Shown here piece by piece: positions 45,903 to 56,278 of a DNA stretch of 64,000 nucleotides; the first letter of the stretch is position 1, and every line of letters begins with the position of its first letter. The stretch covers positions 29,121 to 93,120 of the forward strand of contig JAINDL010000035.1 of assembly GCA_019931245.1 (NCBI GenBank). The letters run 5' to 3'. The notes beneath the pieces were generated by a model. That model did no database searches, was not told the DNA's origin, and was given only the letters and a program-made list of their open reading frames with translations. Source of the stretch: Bryobacteraceae bacterium CoA2 C42. GTDB taxonomy: Bacteria > Acidobacteriota > Terriglobia > Bryobacterales > Bryobacteraceae. The translations under genes and the position numbers were made by a program.

Positions 45903-48900
45903 TGGCAATCGAACGCCATGACAATGTGCTGCCGGAGGAGGCAGCGTTCACTTCCGATCTTCTCGCCCTCGCACGGGCGGTAGAAGCGGAGGGCGGTGCT
46001 GAGTCTCCCCGGCCAGAGGCGGGAGGGGGGGCTGAATGGAACCGCATCCGGATGCCGCAGGCGCGGAGCGTGTTGCCGCTGTTGGCCCTGTTTGCCAGCG
46101 GTTTCATCCTTTCCCCGTCCTTGACGGCGCAGGCCATCCGGGACCTCCCTGGATTCAAGTCCCGCAGTGTGCCCCGCAACGATGATGGCTCCGGCCCTTT
46201 TGTGTCACTGCCCTTTCCGATCAACTTTTTTGGCCGGCTGCGGGGCGGTTGCTGGGTGAACAACAACGGAAACATCACTTTCGACCGCGCCTTGTCTACC
46301 TACACCCCATTCGGACTGGAGAGCACACGGACGGAGATCATTGCTCCATTTTTTGCTGATGTGGATACGCGGGGTCAACGGTCTCGCCTCGTCACCTTCG
46401 GCGAGGATACCGTGAATGGACGTCAGGCCTTTGGCGCCAACTACCTGGATGTGGGTTATTACGCCAGTCATGACGAAAAGCTGAATCGCTTCCAGGTTAT
46501 CTTGATCGACCGATCCGATACGGGCTCCGGGAACTTCGATGTTGAGTTCAACTACGAGCGGATTGTTTGGGAGACGGGGGATGCCTCAGGGGGGTCGAAC
46601 GGCTTCGGCGGGGTTCCGGCGGCGGCAGGTTGGTCGAACGGATCCGGACTTCCCGGGACCAGTTTCCAACTGCCAGGTTCTCTAACCGCCGGGGCGTTTC
46701 TAGACAGCGGCTCGCAGTCCCTGGCGCGGCGCCGGTTGAACTCACCGGTCATCGGCCGGTATCTGTTTCGCGCCCGGGACGGTCAATTGAGTCCCGGGCT
46801 GCGGATCACATCAGGAAGTCCTTTACCGAATGGACGGCTTGGGTCGGCCTACTCCACGGTCCTGAGTGCCGAAGGAGGCTCCGCCTATCAGTGGACTCTC
46901 CTGCCGGACCCGGGTCAGTCGTTGCCCTGGCTGTCCCTGTCCCCGGCGGGTATCTTGAGCGGGACCCCTACGGTCGCGGGCACCTACCAGTTCACCGTGC
47001 GCGTGACTTCCCGCATCGATGGGCTGGAGGAGTCGGCCGCGCAGCGGGTTACCCTTGTTGTTCTCCCGGCGACTCTTCAGATTTTGAGCGGTACCTGCCC
47101 TTTGCCTGAGGCGACCGAGGGTGCCGTTTACCGGCAGACTCTGCGTGCGGCGGGGGCGCCCGGCCCCTACCTCTGGTCCTGGGGAGAGAATGGCGCAAGC
47201 CCGGTTTCCGGCCTTGCACTGAGCGAAGACGGCGTCCTGGCGGGAACGCCTACCACGGCGGGCTCCTACAACTTCGTCGTGCGGGTCGCCGGCAACCCCC
47301 GATCCGAGGTCGAGGCGGCCACCCGGGTGTGCGCCTTGACAGTCCGGGCCCGTCCCTCTCAATTGACTGTGTCATCCTGCCCCTCTCCCGCAGGTACGGC
47401 CGGCGTTGGCTACGACGAAATGGTTCAGGCCGCCGGAGGAGCGCGTCCATACCGTTGGCGAGCGCTCGGCGCATTACCGCCCGGTATCTCGTTTTCGGAG
47501 TCTGGCCGTCTTACCGGCATCCCCGCGGGTACCGGCGGCTTCGTCTACGCCGTGGAGGTCAGCGACGCCGTGGGGCTCACCAGCCGCCTTACCTGCAACC
47601 TGAATATCGAGGAGCCCGGGCTGACCGTCGAGACCGCGTGCCCTTTGGCGCCGGTCGACACGGGCCAAGCGTTGCGTATCCCCCTCGATGTGTCCGGCGG
47701 GATGGCGCCCTACGTCTGGAGCGCCGTTGGTACACTTCCCCCCGGGCTGGTCCTGAGCCCGGAGGGAACACTGCAGGGGACTCCGAACGGGGCGGGAGCG
47801 TATCAATTTCAACTCGTCGTTAGAGACCGGGACGGTCGGGCGGCGGGAAAACCGTGTGCGATTGGCGTACGCCGTGCGCCGCTGAGTATCTCCTCCTGCC
47901 CGCTGCCGCCTGCCCAACTGGGCCAGTCCTACGAAGCGAATCTCGCTGTCGAGGGTGGCGTGGCGCCGTACCTCTGGACGGCTAATGGCGCACTGCCTCC
48001 CGGGTTAACTGTTAGCTCCGAGGGCCGTTTGCGTGGTATCCCGGCCCGGCCAGGCACCTCCACCTTCCAGTTGACCGTACGCGACGCAAACGGCCTGGTC
48101 GCCACCCAGCAATGTGAACAGTTCGTTACTCCGAACTCCCTCCGTCTCCAGGGTGAATGCCCGCTGCCCCCGGCCACGGTCGGTTCGTTCTATCGCGCGC
48201 AGGCTATCGCGGACGGCGGCATCCCGCCCTACCGCTTTCGCGCCGAGGGACAACTGCCGGCCGGGGTGGTGCTGAACCTGGATGGTTGGTTTACGGGAAC
48301 CCCGCGTGAGCCGCGGAAGGGGGAGGTCACCGTGGTGGCCGAGGATTCCCGGCGGGCTATCGTAACCCGCACTTGTGCGCTGCAAGCGGATTTGCCCGAG
48401 CCGGCAAACCTGCGGTTAGTCGGCACGCCCTCCGTTGTCAACCCCGCCGGCGGTAGCCTCCCATTGGTATTGCAACTCGATCGCGCGTATCCGTTGCCTA
48501 TCAGCGGCTTGCTGTCGCTCGAGTCCCAGCCCGACACCGGTGTCGCCGATGACCGGGTCAATCAGGCCGACCCCGCCGTTGTGTTTGCCGCCAATGGTCG
48601 CCGACAACTCCCGTTCTCGCTTCCGGCCGGGCAACTGCGGTTTGCGGCCACCATTACCGGACCGGGTTCGGTCGCTGGATATCTCATGGCCCGCGTCGAA
48701 CGCTTGGAGATTGCCGGGCAGGCACAGGTGGCCACGCCAGGGGCGGCCCGGGTTACCGTACTTCGGACCGCTCCCGGTTTGACGGATGCCTGCTACGCCG
48801 TGGCGGCGGGCCAGTTGACTTTGCGCGTCACCGGAGCCAGTTCGACGCGGGACCTTACGGCGATCACTGCCTTCCTGAACGGGAACGAACTCAAAGATCT

Positions 48901-49090
48901 CAGTATTGGACCCTATGCGGCGGACTACTTCTCGAGCGAACTCAGCATCCGCACCGGTGGGACCTTCCAACTCGAAATCCCTCTGCCCACCCCCTCTTCT
49001 ACCAACGCCATCCGGGTAGACTCACTCCGTGTCTCTCTTGGGAACAAAATCGGGACCTCGGTGGAAAGAACCGCCCGAGCCTGCAATTGA
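45902..49090 (+). CDS. Secreted nidogen-like/putative-Ig (He_PIG) repeat protein
   Basis: A large surface or secreted protein. The frame opens at ATG 45902 (1,062 residues), but the signal peptide MPQARSVLPLLALFASGFIL begins at ATG 46052, so 46052 may be the real start. A nidogen-like domain follows (INFFGRLRGGCWVNNNGNIT, EIIAPFFADVDTRGQ, FQVILIDRSDTGSGNFDVEF). Then come six He_PIG repeats of about 85 residues (PYLWTANGALPPGLTVSSEG is one core). Repeats 2-6 each have one Cys at the start (SSCPLPPA-like) and one at the end, probably a disulfide each. A unique C-terminal domain of about 230 residues ends it. Role: adhesion or glycan binding. Confidence 0.82.
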   Translation: MAIERHDNVLPEEAAFTSDLLALARAVEAEGGAESPRPEAGGGAEWNRIRMPQARSVLPLLALFASGFILSPSLTAQAIRDLPGFKSRSVPRNDDGSGPFVSLPFPINFFGRLRGGCWVNNNGNITFDRALSTYTPFGLESTRTEIIAPFFADVDTRGQRSRLVTFGEDTVNGRQAFGANYLDVGYYASHDEKLNRFQVILIDRSDTGSGNFDVEFNYERIVWETGDASGGSNGFGGVPAAAGWSNGSGLPGTSFQLPGSLTAGAFLDSGSQSLARRRLNSPVIGRYLFRARDGQLSPGLRITSGSPLPNGRLGSAYSTVLSAEGGSAYQWTLLPDPGQSLPWLSLSPAGILSGTPTVAGTYQFTVRVTSRIDGLEESAAQRVTLVVLPATLQILSGTCPLPEATEGAVYRQTLRAAGAPGPYLWSWGENGASPVSGLALSEDGVLAGTPTTAGSYNFVVRVAGNPRSEVEAATRVCALTVRARPSQLTVSSCPSPAGTAGVGYDEMVQAAGGARPYRWRALGALPPGISFSESGRLTGIPAGTGGFVYAVEVSDAVGLTSRLTCNLNIEEPGLTVETACPLAPVDTGQALRIPLDVSGGMAPYVWSAVGTLPPGLVLSPEGTLQGTPNGAGAYQFQLVVRDRDGRAAGKPCAIGVRRAPLSISSCPLPPAQLGQSYEANLAVEGGVAPYLWTANGALPPGLTVSSEGRLRGIPARPGTSTFQLTVRDANGLVATQQCEQFVTPNSLRLQGECPLPPATVGSFYRAQAIADGGIPPYRFRAEGQLPAGVVLNLDGWFTGTPREPRKGEVTVVAEDSRRAIVTRTCALQADLPEPANLRLVGTPSVVNPAGGSLPLVLQLDRAYPLPISGLLSLESQPDTGVADDRVNQADPAVVFAANGRRQLPFSLPAGQLRFAATITGPGSVAGYLMARVERLEIAGQAQVATPGAARVTVLRTAPGLTDACYAVAAGQLTLRVTGASSTRDLTAITAFLNGNELKDLSIGPYAADYFSSELSIRTGGTFQLEIPLPTPSSTNAIRVDSLRVSLGNKIGTSVERTARACN

Positions 49091-49128
49091 TCAGGAAAAA
49101 ACTACTGTCATCTAGGCACTCTTGCTGA

Positions 49129-49157
49129 TTGGGCACCGGCCGCTTTCTTTCTAAAAT
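49129..49157 (+). promoter_or_regulatory. Candidate promoter for the small HTH gene
   Basis: TTGGGC (49129-49134) and TAAAAT (49152-49157) are separated by 17 bp. The -10 matches the sigma-70 consensus at five of six positions and the -35 only at the TTG. It lies between the Ig-like gene and ATG 49190. Confidence 0.35.
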
Positions 49158-49189
49158 TGAGGAAAGGTCAGAGCCAAGGAACCCAATTC

Positions 49190-49387
49190 ATGCTAGCTAC
49201 CCGAGCATCCAAGTCGTATTATTCCGAGTCCGAAGCGGCGGAGGCTTTGGGAGTTTCCATCGAACAGTTCCGCTCTCTCGTGCGCACTCACATCGCGCCC
49301 TCCGACGAGGAGCAGCACATGATCCCGTCGACCACCTTCCAGCCCTCGGACCTCGTCATTCTTCGCCTCCTCGCCAACCTCCGATAG
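49190..49387 (+). CDS. Small MerR-like helix-turn-helix protein
   Basis: From ATG 49190, preceded by CCAAGGAAC, the product is 65 residues; the track's TTG at 49157 adds eleven. SKSYYSESEAAEALGVSIEQ looks like a MerR/excisionase-type winged helix (Y.s..EaA..LgVs...), followed by a short tail MIPSTTFQPSDLVILRLLAN. Its partner and target are unknown. It ends 18 nt before the dehydrogenase gene. Confidence 0.6.
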   Translation: MLATRASKSYYSESEAAEALGVSIEQFRSLVRTHIAPSDEEQHMIPSTTFQPSDLVILRLLANLR

Positions 49388-49405
49388 CGATACAATAACC
49401 GGGGT

Positions 49406-50311
49406 ATGGCGAAACTCGGCTTTCTCGGATTGGGCATCATGGGATACCCCATGGCCCGGCATCTTCTCGACGCAGGGCATGATGTGGCCCTCTGGTCTTA
49501 CTCCCCCGCCAAGGTCACCGACCTGGCGTCCGGTCGGTCCAACGCCCGGCCCTGCGCTACTCCGAAAGAGGTAGCGGAAAACGCCGATTGCATCTTCCTG
49601 ATCGTCGGCGACACCGCCATGTCCGAAGCGGTCGTCTTCGGCCCCGACGGTCTGCTTGCCGGAGCGAAGCCCGGCGCCGTCATCGTCGATGCCTCGACGG
49701 TTGCCCCCGCCTACAGCCGGTCCGCCGCCGAACGTTGCAAACACAAGGGCGTCGAGTTTCTCGACGCACCCTGCACCGGCTCCAAACCCGGCGCCGAAGG
49801 CGGCACCCTCACCTTTATGATTGGCGGCGACCCGAATGTCTTCGCCGCCGTCAAACCCTACTTCGAACCCATGGGCAAGCAACTCTATTACTGCGGAGGC
49901 CCCGGCCTCGGCATGAACGCCAAGCTCACCCAGAATCTGATCCTGTCCAACCTCCTCCAGGCCTTCAACGAAGGCATGGTCCTCGCCACCAAGGCCGGCG
50001 TCGATCCCGACCTCATGGTCGATATCCTCAGCAACTCCGCCGCCCGCAGCGGCCTGATCTCCTTTAAAGCCCCCTACGTCTTCCGCCGCGACTTCTCCAC
50101 CAACTTCTCCGTGAAATGGATGCACAAGGACATCGGCCTCATGCTCGACTCGGCCAAAGAGATCGGCGTACCCCTCCCGCTCACCGCGTTAACCCAGCAA
50201 ATGTTCCAGGCCGCCATCTCCCTCGGCTCCGGCGATGAGGATATCTGCAGCACTATCAAGGTGTTAGAGGGAATCGCCGGTGTTGAGGTCAAGAGCAAGA
50301 CGACAGCATAA
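49406..50311 (+). CDS. NAD(P)-dependent beta-hydroxyacid dehydrogenase
   Basis: The 301-residue protein belongs to the 3-hydroxyisobutyrate dehydrogenase family. GFLGLGIMGYPMARHLLDAG is the Rossmann nucleotide site, LDAPCTGSKPGAEGGTL the substrate-binding loop, and GLGMNAKLTQNLILSNLL holds the catalytic Lys. LSNSAARSGLISFKAPYV and DIGLMLDSAKEIGVPLPL are typical of the C-terminal helical domain. Relatives include glyoxylate/succinic-semialdehyde and tartronate-semialdehyde reductases, so the substrate is open. TACAAT ends 9 nt before the ATG, which suggests a very short leader. Confidence 0.9.
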   Translation: MAKLGFLGLGIMGYPMARHLLDAGHDVALWSYSPAKVTDLASGRSNARPCATPKEVAENADCIFLIVGDTAMSEAVVFGPDGLLAGAKPGAVIVDASTVAPAYSRSAAERCKHKGVEFLDAPCTGSKPGAEGGTLTFMIGGDPNVFAAVKPYFEPMGKQLYYCGGPGLGMNAKLTQNLILSNLLQAFNEGMVLATKAGVDPDLMVDILSNSAARSGLISFKAPYVFRRDFSTNFSVKWMHKDIGLMLDSAKEIGVPLPLTALTQQMFQAAISLGSGDEDICSTIKVLEGIAGVEVKSKTTA

Positions 50312-50431
50312 ACCGTCGTCTCCATTTTTCAGAAAAAAACTCTTGCGATTCCAAAAATCATATTCTAATATTGAAAGTAAGACGGGGGGGCAACTCCCAC
50401 CAAAGCGAGACTAACCTCAATATAGACCCCT

Positions 50432-50480
50432 GAAGCATCCCTCCCGTCGCCCTTCGGGGTTCCTTGTCTCCCGGTGCTTC
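50432..50480 (+). other. Structured RNA candidate in the dxr leader region
   Basis: GAAGCA (50432-50437) pairs with TGCTTC (50475-50480) and encloses a CCC-TTCG-GGG hairpin (50450-50459). The 208-bp gap before dxr also has an AT-rich stretch (50320-50375) with a weak promoter-like TTGCGA-17-TAATAT (50343-50371) and a run of seven G. This may be a terminator for the dehydrogenase gene or a leader for dxr. Confidence 0.35.
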
Positions 50481-50531
50481 CTTCCTCCAAACTCCTCCTA
50501 ACCGAGTGATACCATAGACTTGTCTGCTTGG

Positions 50532-51689
50532 ATGAAGACCCTTACCTTACTCGGCTCGACCGGTTCGATCGGTACCAGCACCCTCGACGTGGTCCGGCAT
50601 CGCCGCGACCAATTCTCCGTCCACGCCCTCGTCGCCGGAAGTAATCTCGATCTCCTCGTCGAACAGATCCGCGAATTTTCACCCGCCCTCGCCGTCGTCG
50701 CTGACGCCAAACTCTGCGACGAACTCGCGCGCAAGCTCCATGCCGCCGGTCTCGCTCTTCCCGAACTGGCCCACGGCTCCGCCGGACGCCTCGCCGCCGC
50801 CATCGCCCCGGAGGTCGACATCGTCATGTCCGCCATCGTCGGCGTTGCCGGCCTGGAGGCCACCTACGAAGCCGTCCGCCGCCGCAAAATCATCGGGCTG
50901 GCCAATAAAGAGGTGCTCGTCGCCAGCGGCCAACTCGTCATGGCCGCCTGCCGCGAAGCCGGCACGGAGATGATCCCCGTCGACAGCGAGCACAACGGCG
51001 CCCACCAATGCCTCCGCGCCGGCCGTCGCGACGAGGTCACCAAGCTCATTCTCACCGCCTCCGGCGGCCCCTTCCGCCGCACCCCGGCCGCGGAACTCGC
51101 CCAGGTCACCGTCGCTCAGGCCCTCAATCACCCCACCTGGAAAATGGGCCAGCGCATCACCATCGATTCGGCCACCATGATGAATAAAGGTTTCGAGGTC
51201 ATCGAAGCCTGCTGGCTCTTCGATTTCCCCCCGGCCGAAGTCGAGGTCGTCGTCCACCCCCAGTCCTCCATCCACGCCATGGTCGAGTACAACGACGGCT
51301 CCGTCATCGCCCAGGCCTCGGCCACCGACATGCGGATGCCGATCCAGTACGCCCTCACCTACCCCGCCCGTGCCTCCGCCCCCGTCCCCCGCATGGACTG
51401 GAAAACCGCCCGCACCTGGGAGTTCGAACCCCCGGACCTCGACCGCTTCCCCCTGCTCGCCCTCGCCTACGCCGCCCAAACCGCCGGCGGCTCCGCCACC
51501 TGTACCCTCAACGCCGCCGACGAAGTCGCCGTCGAAGCCTTCCTCGCCGGCCGCATCTCCTTCCCGGGCATCGCCCGCGTCGTCCGGGAAACCCTCGAAA
51601 AGGTACCCAATCGCACCCCCCGCGCCGTCGAAGAGGTGCTGGAGATTGATCGCGCCAGCCGCCAGATGGCCCGCGCGCTCCTAGGATAG
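50532..51689 (+). CDS. dxr: 1-deoxy-D-xylulose 5-phosphate reductoisomerase
   Basis: DXR makes 2-C-methyl-D-erythritol 4-phosphate with NADPH, the committed step of the MEP isoprenoid pathway. From ATG 50532 the product is 385 residues (TTG 50520 in the track adds four). TLLGSTGSIGTSTLDVVRHR is the NADPH site, GLANKEVLVASGQLVM and VDSEHNGAHQCL hold metal and substrate residues, and SGGPFRRTP plus HPTWKMGQRITIDSATMMNK are hallmark blocks. It is followed by rseP after 9 nt, a common pairing. Confidence 0.96.
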   Translation: MKTLTLLGSTGSIGTSTLDVVRHRRDQFSVHALVAGSNLDLLVEQIREFSPALAVVADAKLCDELARKLHAAGLALPELAHGSAGRLAAAIAPEVDIVMSAIVGVAGLEATYEAVRRRKIIGLANKEVLVASGQLVMAACREAGTEMIPVDSEHNGAHQCLRAGRRDEVTKLILTASGGPFRRTPAAELAQVTVAQALNHPTWKMGQRITIDSATMMNKGFEVIEACWLFDFPPAEVEVVVHPQSSIHAMVEYNDGSVIAQASATDMRMPIQYALTYPARASAPVPRMDWKTARTWEFEPPDLDRFPLLALAYAAQTAGGSATCTLNAADEVAVEAFLAGRISFPGIARVVRETLEKVPNRTPRAVEEVLEIDRASRQMARALLG

Positions 51690-51698
51690 CTGTCTCTT

Positions 51699-53033
51699 AT
51701 GATCTTCTTTCAAAACGTCTGGTGGGTCCTCGTCCTGCTCGGCATCATGATCCTCATTCATGAACTGGGTCATTACTGGGCCGCCCGCTACTTCGACGTC
51801 CGCGTCGAAGCCTTCTCGTTCGGCTTCGGGCCACGCCTGTTCGGCTTCCGCCGCGGCGAAACCGATTTCCGTGTCTCCCTGGTCCCCTTCGGTGGATACG
51901 TCAAGATGACCGGCGAGCAGACCGCCGACGAAGACGCCCCCGACGGCGCCGTCGCCGCCGACCCCCGCAGCTTTCTCGCCAAACCCCGCTGGCAGCGCAT
52001 GATCATCGCCTTCGCCGGTCCCGCCATGAACATCCTGCTGGCCCTCGCCTTGCTGACCGGCCTCTTCCTCTACCGCTACCCCAAAATCGTCGGCGCCGAC
52101 GGCCCGGCCGTCGTCGGCTACGTCGCCAAGGACTCCGTCGCCGCCAAAGCCGGCATCCTGCCCGGCGACCGCATCGCCCGCTTCGACGATATCGCCGACC
52201 CCACCTGGGAGGACGTAACCATTGCCGAAGTAGCCGCCACCAACCGCCCCGTCCCCGTCGTCCTCGCCCGCGGGTCCGGCCAGGTCATCGTCACCGTCAC
52301 CCCGGCCCTCGATGAGCAGATCGGCGTCGGCTCCCTCGGCTGGGCCGCGCAGCATGAGATTCAACTGGGCGGCGTCAGTCCCGATATGGAAGCCGCCCGC
52401 GTTGGCCTGCGGGCCGGCGATCTGCTCGTAGCCCTCGACGGTGTCGCCCTGCGCTCCACCCAAATGCTGCTGTCCCTCCTCAAAGAAGGGCAGGGAAAAC
52501 CGGTCGAACTCACCTACAGCCGCAGCGGCGAAATCCGCAAGGCGCAGGTGACACCCCGCGCCGTCGGCGAAGGCGACGCCAAACGCTACATGCTCGGTGT
52601 CCAACTCTCGCCCCGCGTCACCTTCGTCTCACTCCCCTTCGCCGAAGCCCTCCGCGAATCCGCCCGCCAGAACTTCCGCAGCGCCGGATTAATCGTCCAG
52701 TTCCTCCGCGGCATGGTCGAACGCCGCATGTCCCCCAAAAATCTCGAAGGACCCGTCGGCATCGCCCGGCTCAGCGGCGACGCCGCACGCGAAGGCCTCG
52801 CTTCCTTCGTCGGTCTGATGGCCGCCGTCAGCCTGAATCTCGCCATCTTTAACCTGCTGCCCATCCCCATCCTCGACGGCGGCACCATCCTCATGCTCGC
52901 CATCGAAATGATCATGCGCCGCGATCTAAGCCTCCAGATCAAAGAGGCCATCTTCAAGCTCGGCTTCGTGTTCCTCATGATGCTCGTCGTCTTCGTCCTG
53001 TACAACGATATCTCCAAACTCCTCCCGGGCTAG
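51699..53033 (+). CDS. rseP: RseP-type site-2 intramembrane metalloprotease
   Basis: This inner-membrane zinc protease cuts anti-sigma factors and leftover signal peptides. The 444-residue protein has the HExxH motif in LIHELGHYWAARYF (residues about 21-34), two PDZ domains (AAKAGILPGDRIARFDDIAD; ARVGLRAGDLLVALDGVALR), and the second metal motif NLLPIPILDGGTILML in the third membrane segment. The last segment is FKLGFVFLMMLVVFVLYND. It follows dxr, as in many genomes. RseP-dependent sigma factors are not in the window. Confidence 0.95.
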   Translation: MIFFQNVWWVLVLLGIMILIHELGHYWAARYFDVRVEAFSFGFGPRLFGFRRGETDFRVSLVPFGGYVKMTGEQTADEDAPDGAVAADPRSFLAKPRWQRMIIAFAGPAMNILLALALLTGLFLYRYPKIVGADGPAVVGYVAKDSVAAKAGILPGDRIARFDDIADPTWEDVTIAEVAATNRPVPVVLARGSGQVIVTVTPALDEQIGVGSLGWAAQHEIQLGGVSPDMEAARVGLRAGDLLVALDGVALRSTQMLLSLLKEGQGKPVELTYSRSGEIRKAQVTPRAVGEGDAKRYMLGVQLSPRVTFVSLPFAEALRESARQNFRSAGLIVQFLRGMVERRMSPKNLEGPVGIARLSGDAAREGLASFVGLMAAVSLNLAIFNLLPIPILDGGTILMLAIEMIMRRDLSLQIKEAIFKLGFVFLMMLVVFVLYNDISKLLPG

Positions 53034-53062
53034 AACCTGAGTCTCTCCTGCTAAAATATTAC

Positions 53063-53091
53063 TTGACAATGGATCGCGCAGATTCAATACT
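53063..53091 (+). promoter_or_regulatory. dnaK operon promoter
   Basis: TTGACA (53063-53068) and AATACT (53086-53091) are 17 bp apart, a good sigma-70-type promoter with a perfect -35. Transcription should start near 53098, some 30 nt before ATG 53128, leaving AGGAGG (53108-53113) in the leader. Confidence 0.6.
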
Positions 53092-53106
53092 TGTAGTACA
53101 CTAAAG
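53090..53106. promoter_or_regulatory. Imperfect palindrome at the dnaK transcription start
   Basis: CTTGTAGT-AC-ACTAAAG overlaps the end of the -10 box and the predicted start site. The arms match except for one extra G on the left. It is not a CIRCE element, and the spacing does not match the HAIR consensus (CTTGAGT-N7-ACTCAAG), though the outer CTT/AAG recall it. As hspR is the third gene of the operon, it is a candidate operator. Confidence 0.35.
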
Positions 53107-53127
53107 CAGGAGGCAAAAGTTCTTGTC

Positions 53128-55041
<1,914 letters not shown>

Positions 55042-55098
55042 TTACCAGCCAGGAGCCGGTGGGGCCGCCGCTGTGCGGCCCCGCCGCCGAGGTGTGCC

Positions 55099-56259
55099 AT
55101 GCCGGAACGCAAAGACTATTACGGCACCTTGGGTGTCGACAAGAAAGCATCGGAGGATGAGATCCGCAAGGCTTACCGCCGCCTCGCCCGGAAGTATCAT
55201 CCCGACCTCAACCCCGGCGACAAAGCCGCCGAAGACAAGTTCAAAACCGTCCAGGAAGCCTACGACATCCTGAGCGAGCCCAAAAAGCGCGCCATGTTCG
55301 ACCAGTACGGCTTCTACTCCGATAGCGGCTTCCCCCCGGGCGGACCCCCTCCCGGCGGCGGCCCCGGCATGGGCTTTGAAGGCTTCGACTTCTCCGATTT
55401 CGTCAATCAGCAGACCGGGCGTCGCTCCGCCCCCGGAGCCGACACCGGCGGCCGCTTCAGCGATATCTTCAGTCAATTCTTCGGCGGCCGCTCCGGCGCC
55501 CAACCCCAGCAGCCCGAAAAAGGCGCCGATCTCGAATACACCCTCAACATCGACTTCTGGCAGGCCATTCGCGGCACCCAGGTCCGCCTCAGCATCTCCC
55601 GCCAGGAGTCCTGCGCCACCTGCCACGGCTCCGGCTCGGCCGGCGGCAGCGTCGCCTCCTGCCCCGAATGCAACGGCACCGGTCAGGTCAGCCAAACCGC
55701 CGGCGCCATGAAATTCAACCTTACCTGCACCCGCTGCAACGGCGCCGGACGCCTCCGCAACGTCTGTCCCTCCTGCCGCGGCGATGGCCGCGCCGCCCAC
55801 ATCGATTCGGTCGAGGTCCGTCTCCCGCCCGGTGTCGCCGCCGGCTCCCGCCTGCGCGTCGCGGGGAAGGGAAATGCCGGGCGCATGGGCGGCCCCGCCG
55901 GCGATCTCTACATCACCGTCCGCGTCGAAGAGCACGCCTTCTTCAAACGCGACGGCGATACCATCGAAATCAAGGTCCCCGTCACCCTCCCCGAAGCCGT
56001 TCTCGGCGCCAAAATTGAGGTCCCCACCATCGACGGCCGCGCCATTCTCAAAATCCCCCAGGGCACCCAGAACGGCCAGAAGTTCCGCCTGCGCGAAAAG
56101 GGCGTCCCCAACTCCCGCAAAGATACCCGCGGCGACCAGATCGTCGAAGTCGTCCTCCAGGCCCCGCCCGCCAACGACGAGCGCACCCGCGAACTCCTCC
56201 GCGAACTCGCCGAGCAGTATCCGCCCGACCCCCGGAGCGAACTCTGGACCAAGGTATAA
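55099..56259 (+). CDS. dnaJ: Co-chaperone DnaJ
   Basis: DnaJ delivers clients to DnaK and stimulates its ATPase. It has 386 residues. The J domain includes DYYGTLGVDKKASEDEIRKA and KYHPDLNPGDKAAED with HPD; a Gly/Pro/Phe-rich stretch follows (GFPPGGPPPGGGPGMGFEGF). The zinc-binding region has four CxxCxGxG repeats: CATCHGSG, CPECNGTG, CTRCNGAG and CPSCRGDG. The C-terminal domains end in SELWTKV. It is a full type I DnaJ, 57 nt after dnaK and 19 nt before hspR. Confidence 0.96.
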   Translation: MPERKDYYGTLGVDKKASEDEIRKAYRRLARKYHPDLNPGDKAAEDKFKTVQEAYDILSEPKKRAMFDQYGFYSDSGFPPGGPPPGGGPGMGFEGFDFSDFVNQQTGRRSAPGADTGGRFSDIFSQFFGGRSGAQPQQPEKGADLEYTLNIDFWQAIRGTQVRLSISRQESCATCHGSGSAGGSVASCPECNGTGQVSQTAGAMKFNLTCTRCNGAGRLRNVCPSCRGDGRAAHIDSVEVRLPPGVAAGSRLRVAGKGNAGRMGGPAGDLYITVRVEEHAFFKRDGDTIEIKVPVTLPEAVLGAKIEVPTIDGRAILKIPQGTQNGQKFRLREKGVPNSRKDTRGDQIVEVVLQAPPANDERTRELLRELAEQYPPDPRSELWTKV

Positions 56260-56278
56260 AGGTAGAGGTCCCAAGCCG

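Noticed and set aside
53062-53088. HAIR element in the dnaK promoter (CTTGACA ... ATTCAAT)
   Set aside because: The arms match the consensus at only five of seven positions each and the spacer is 13 nt rather than 7; the first arm is better explained as the -35 box.
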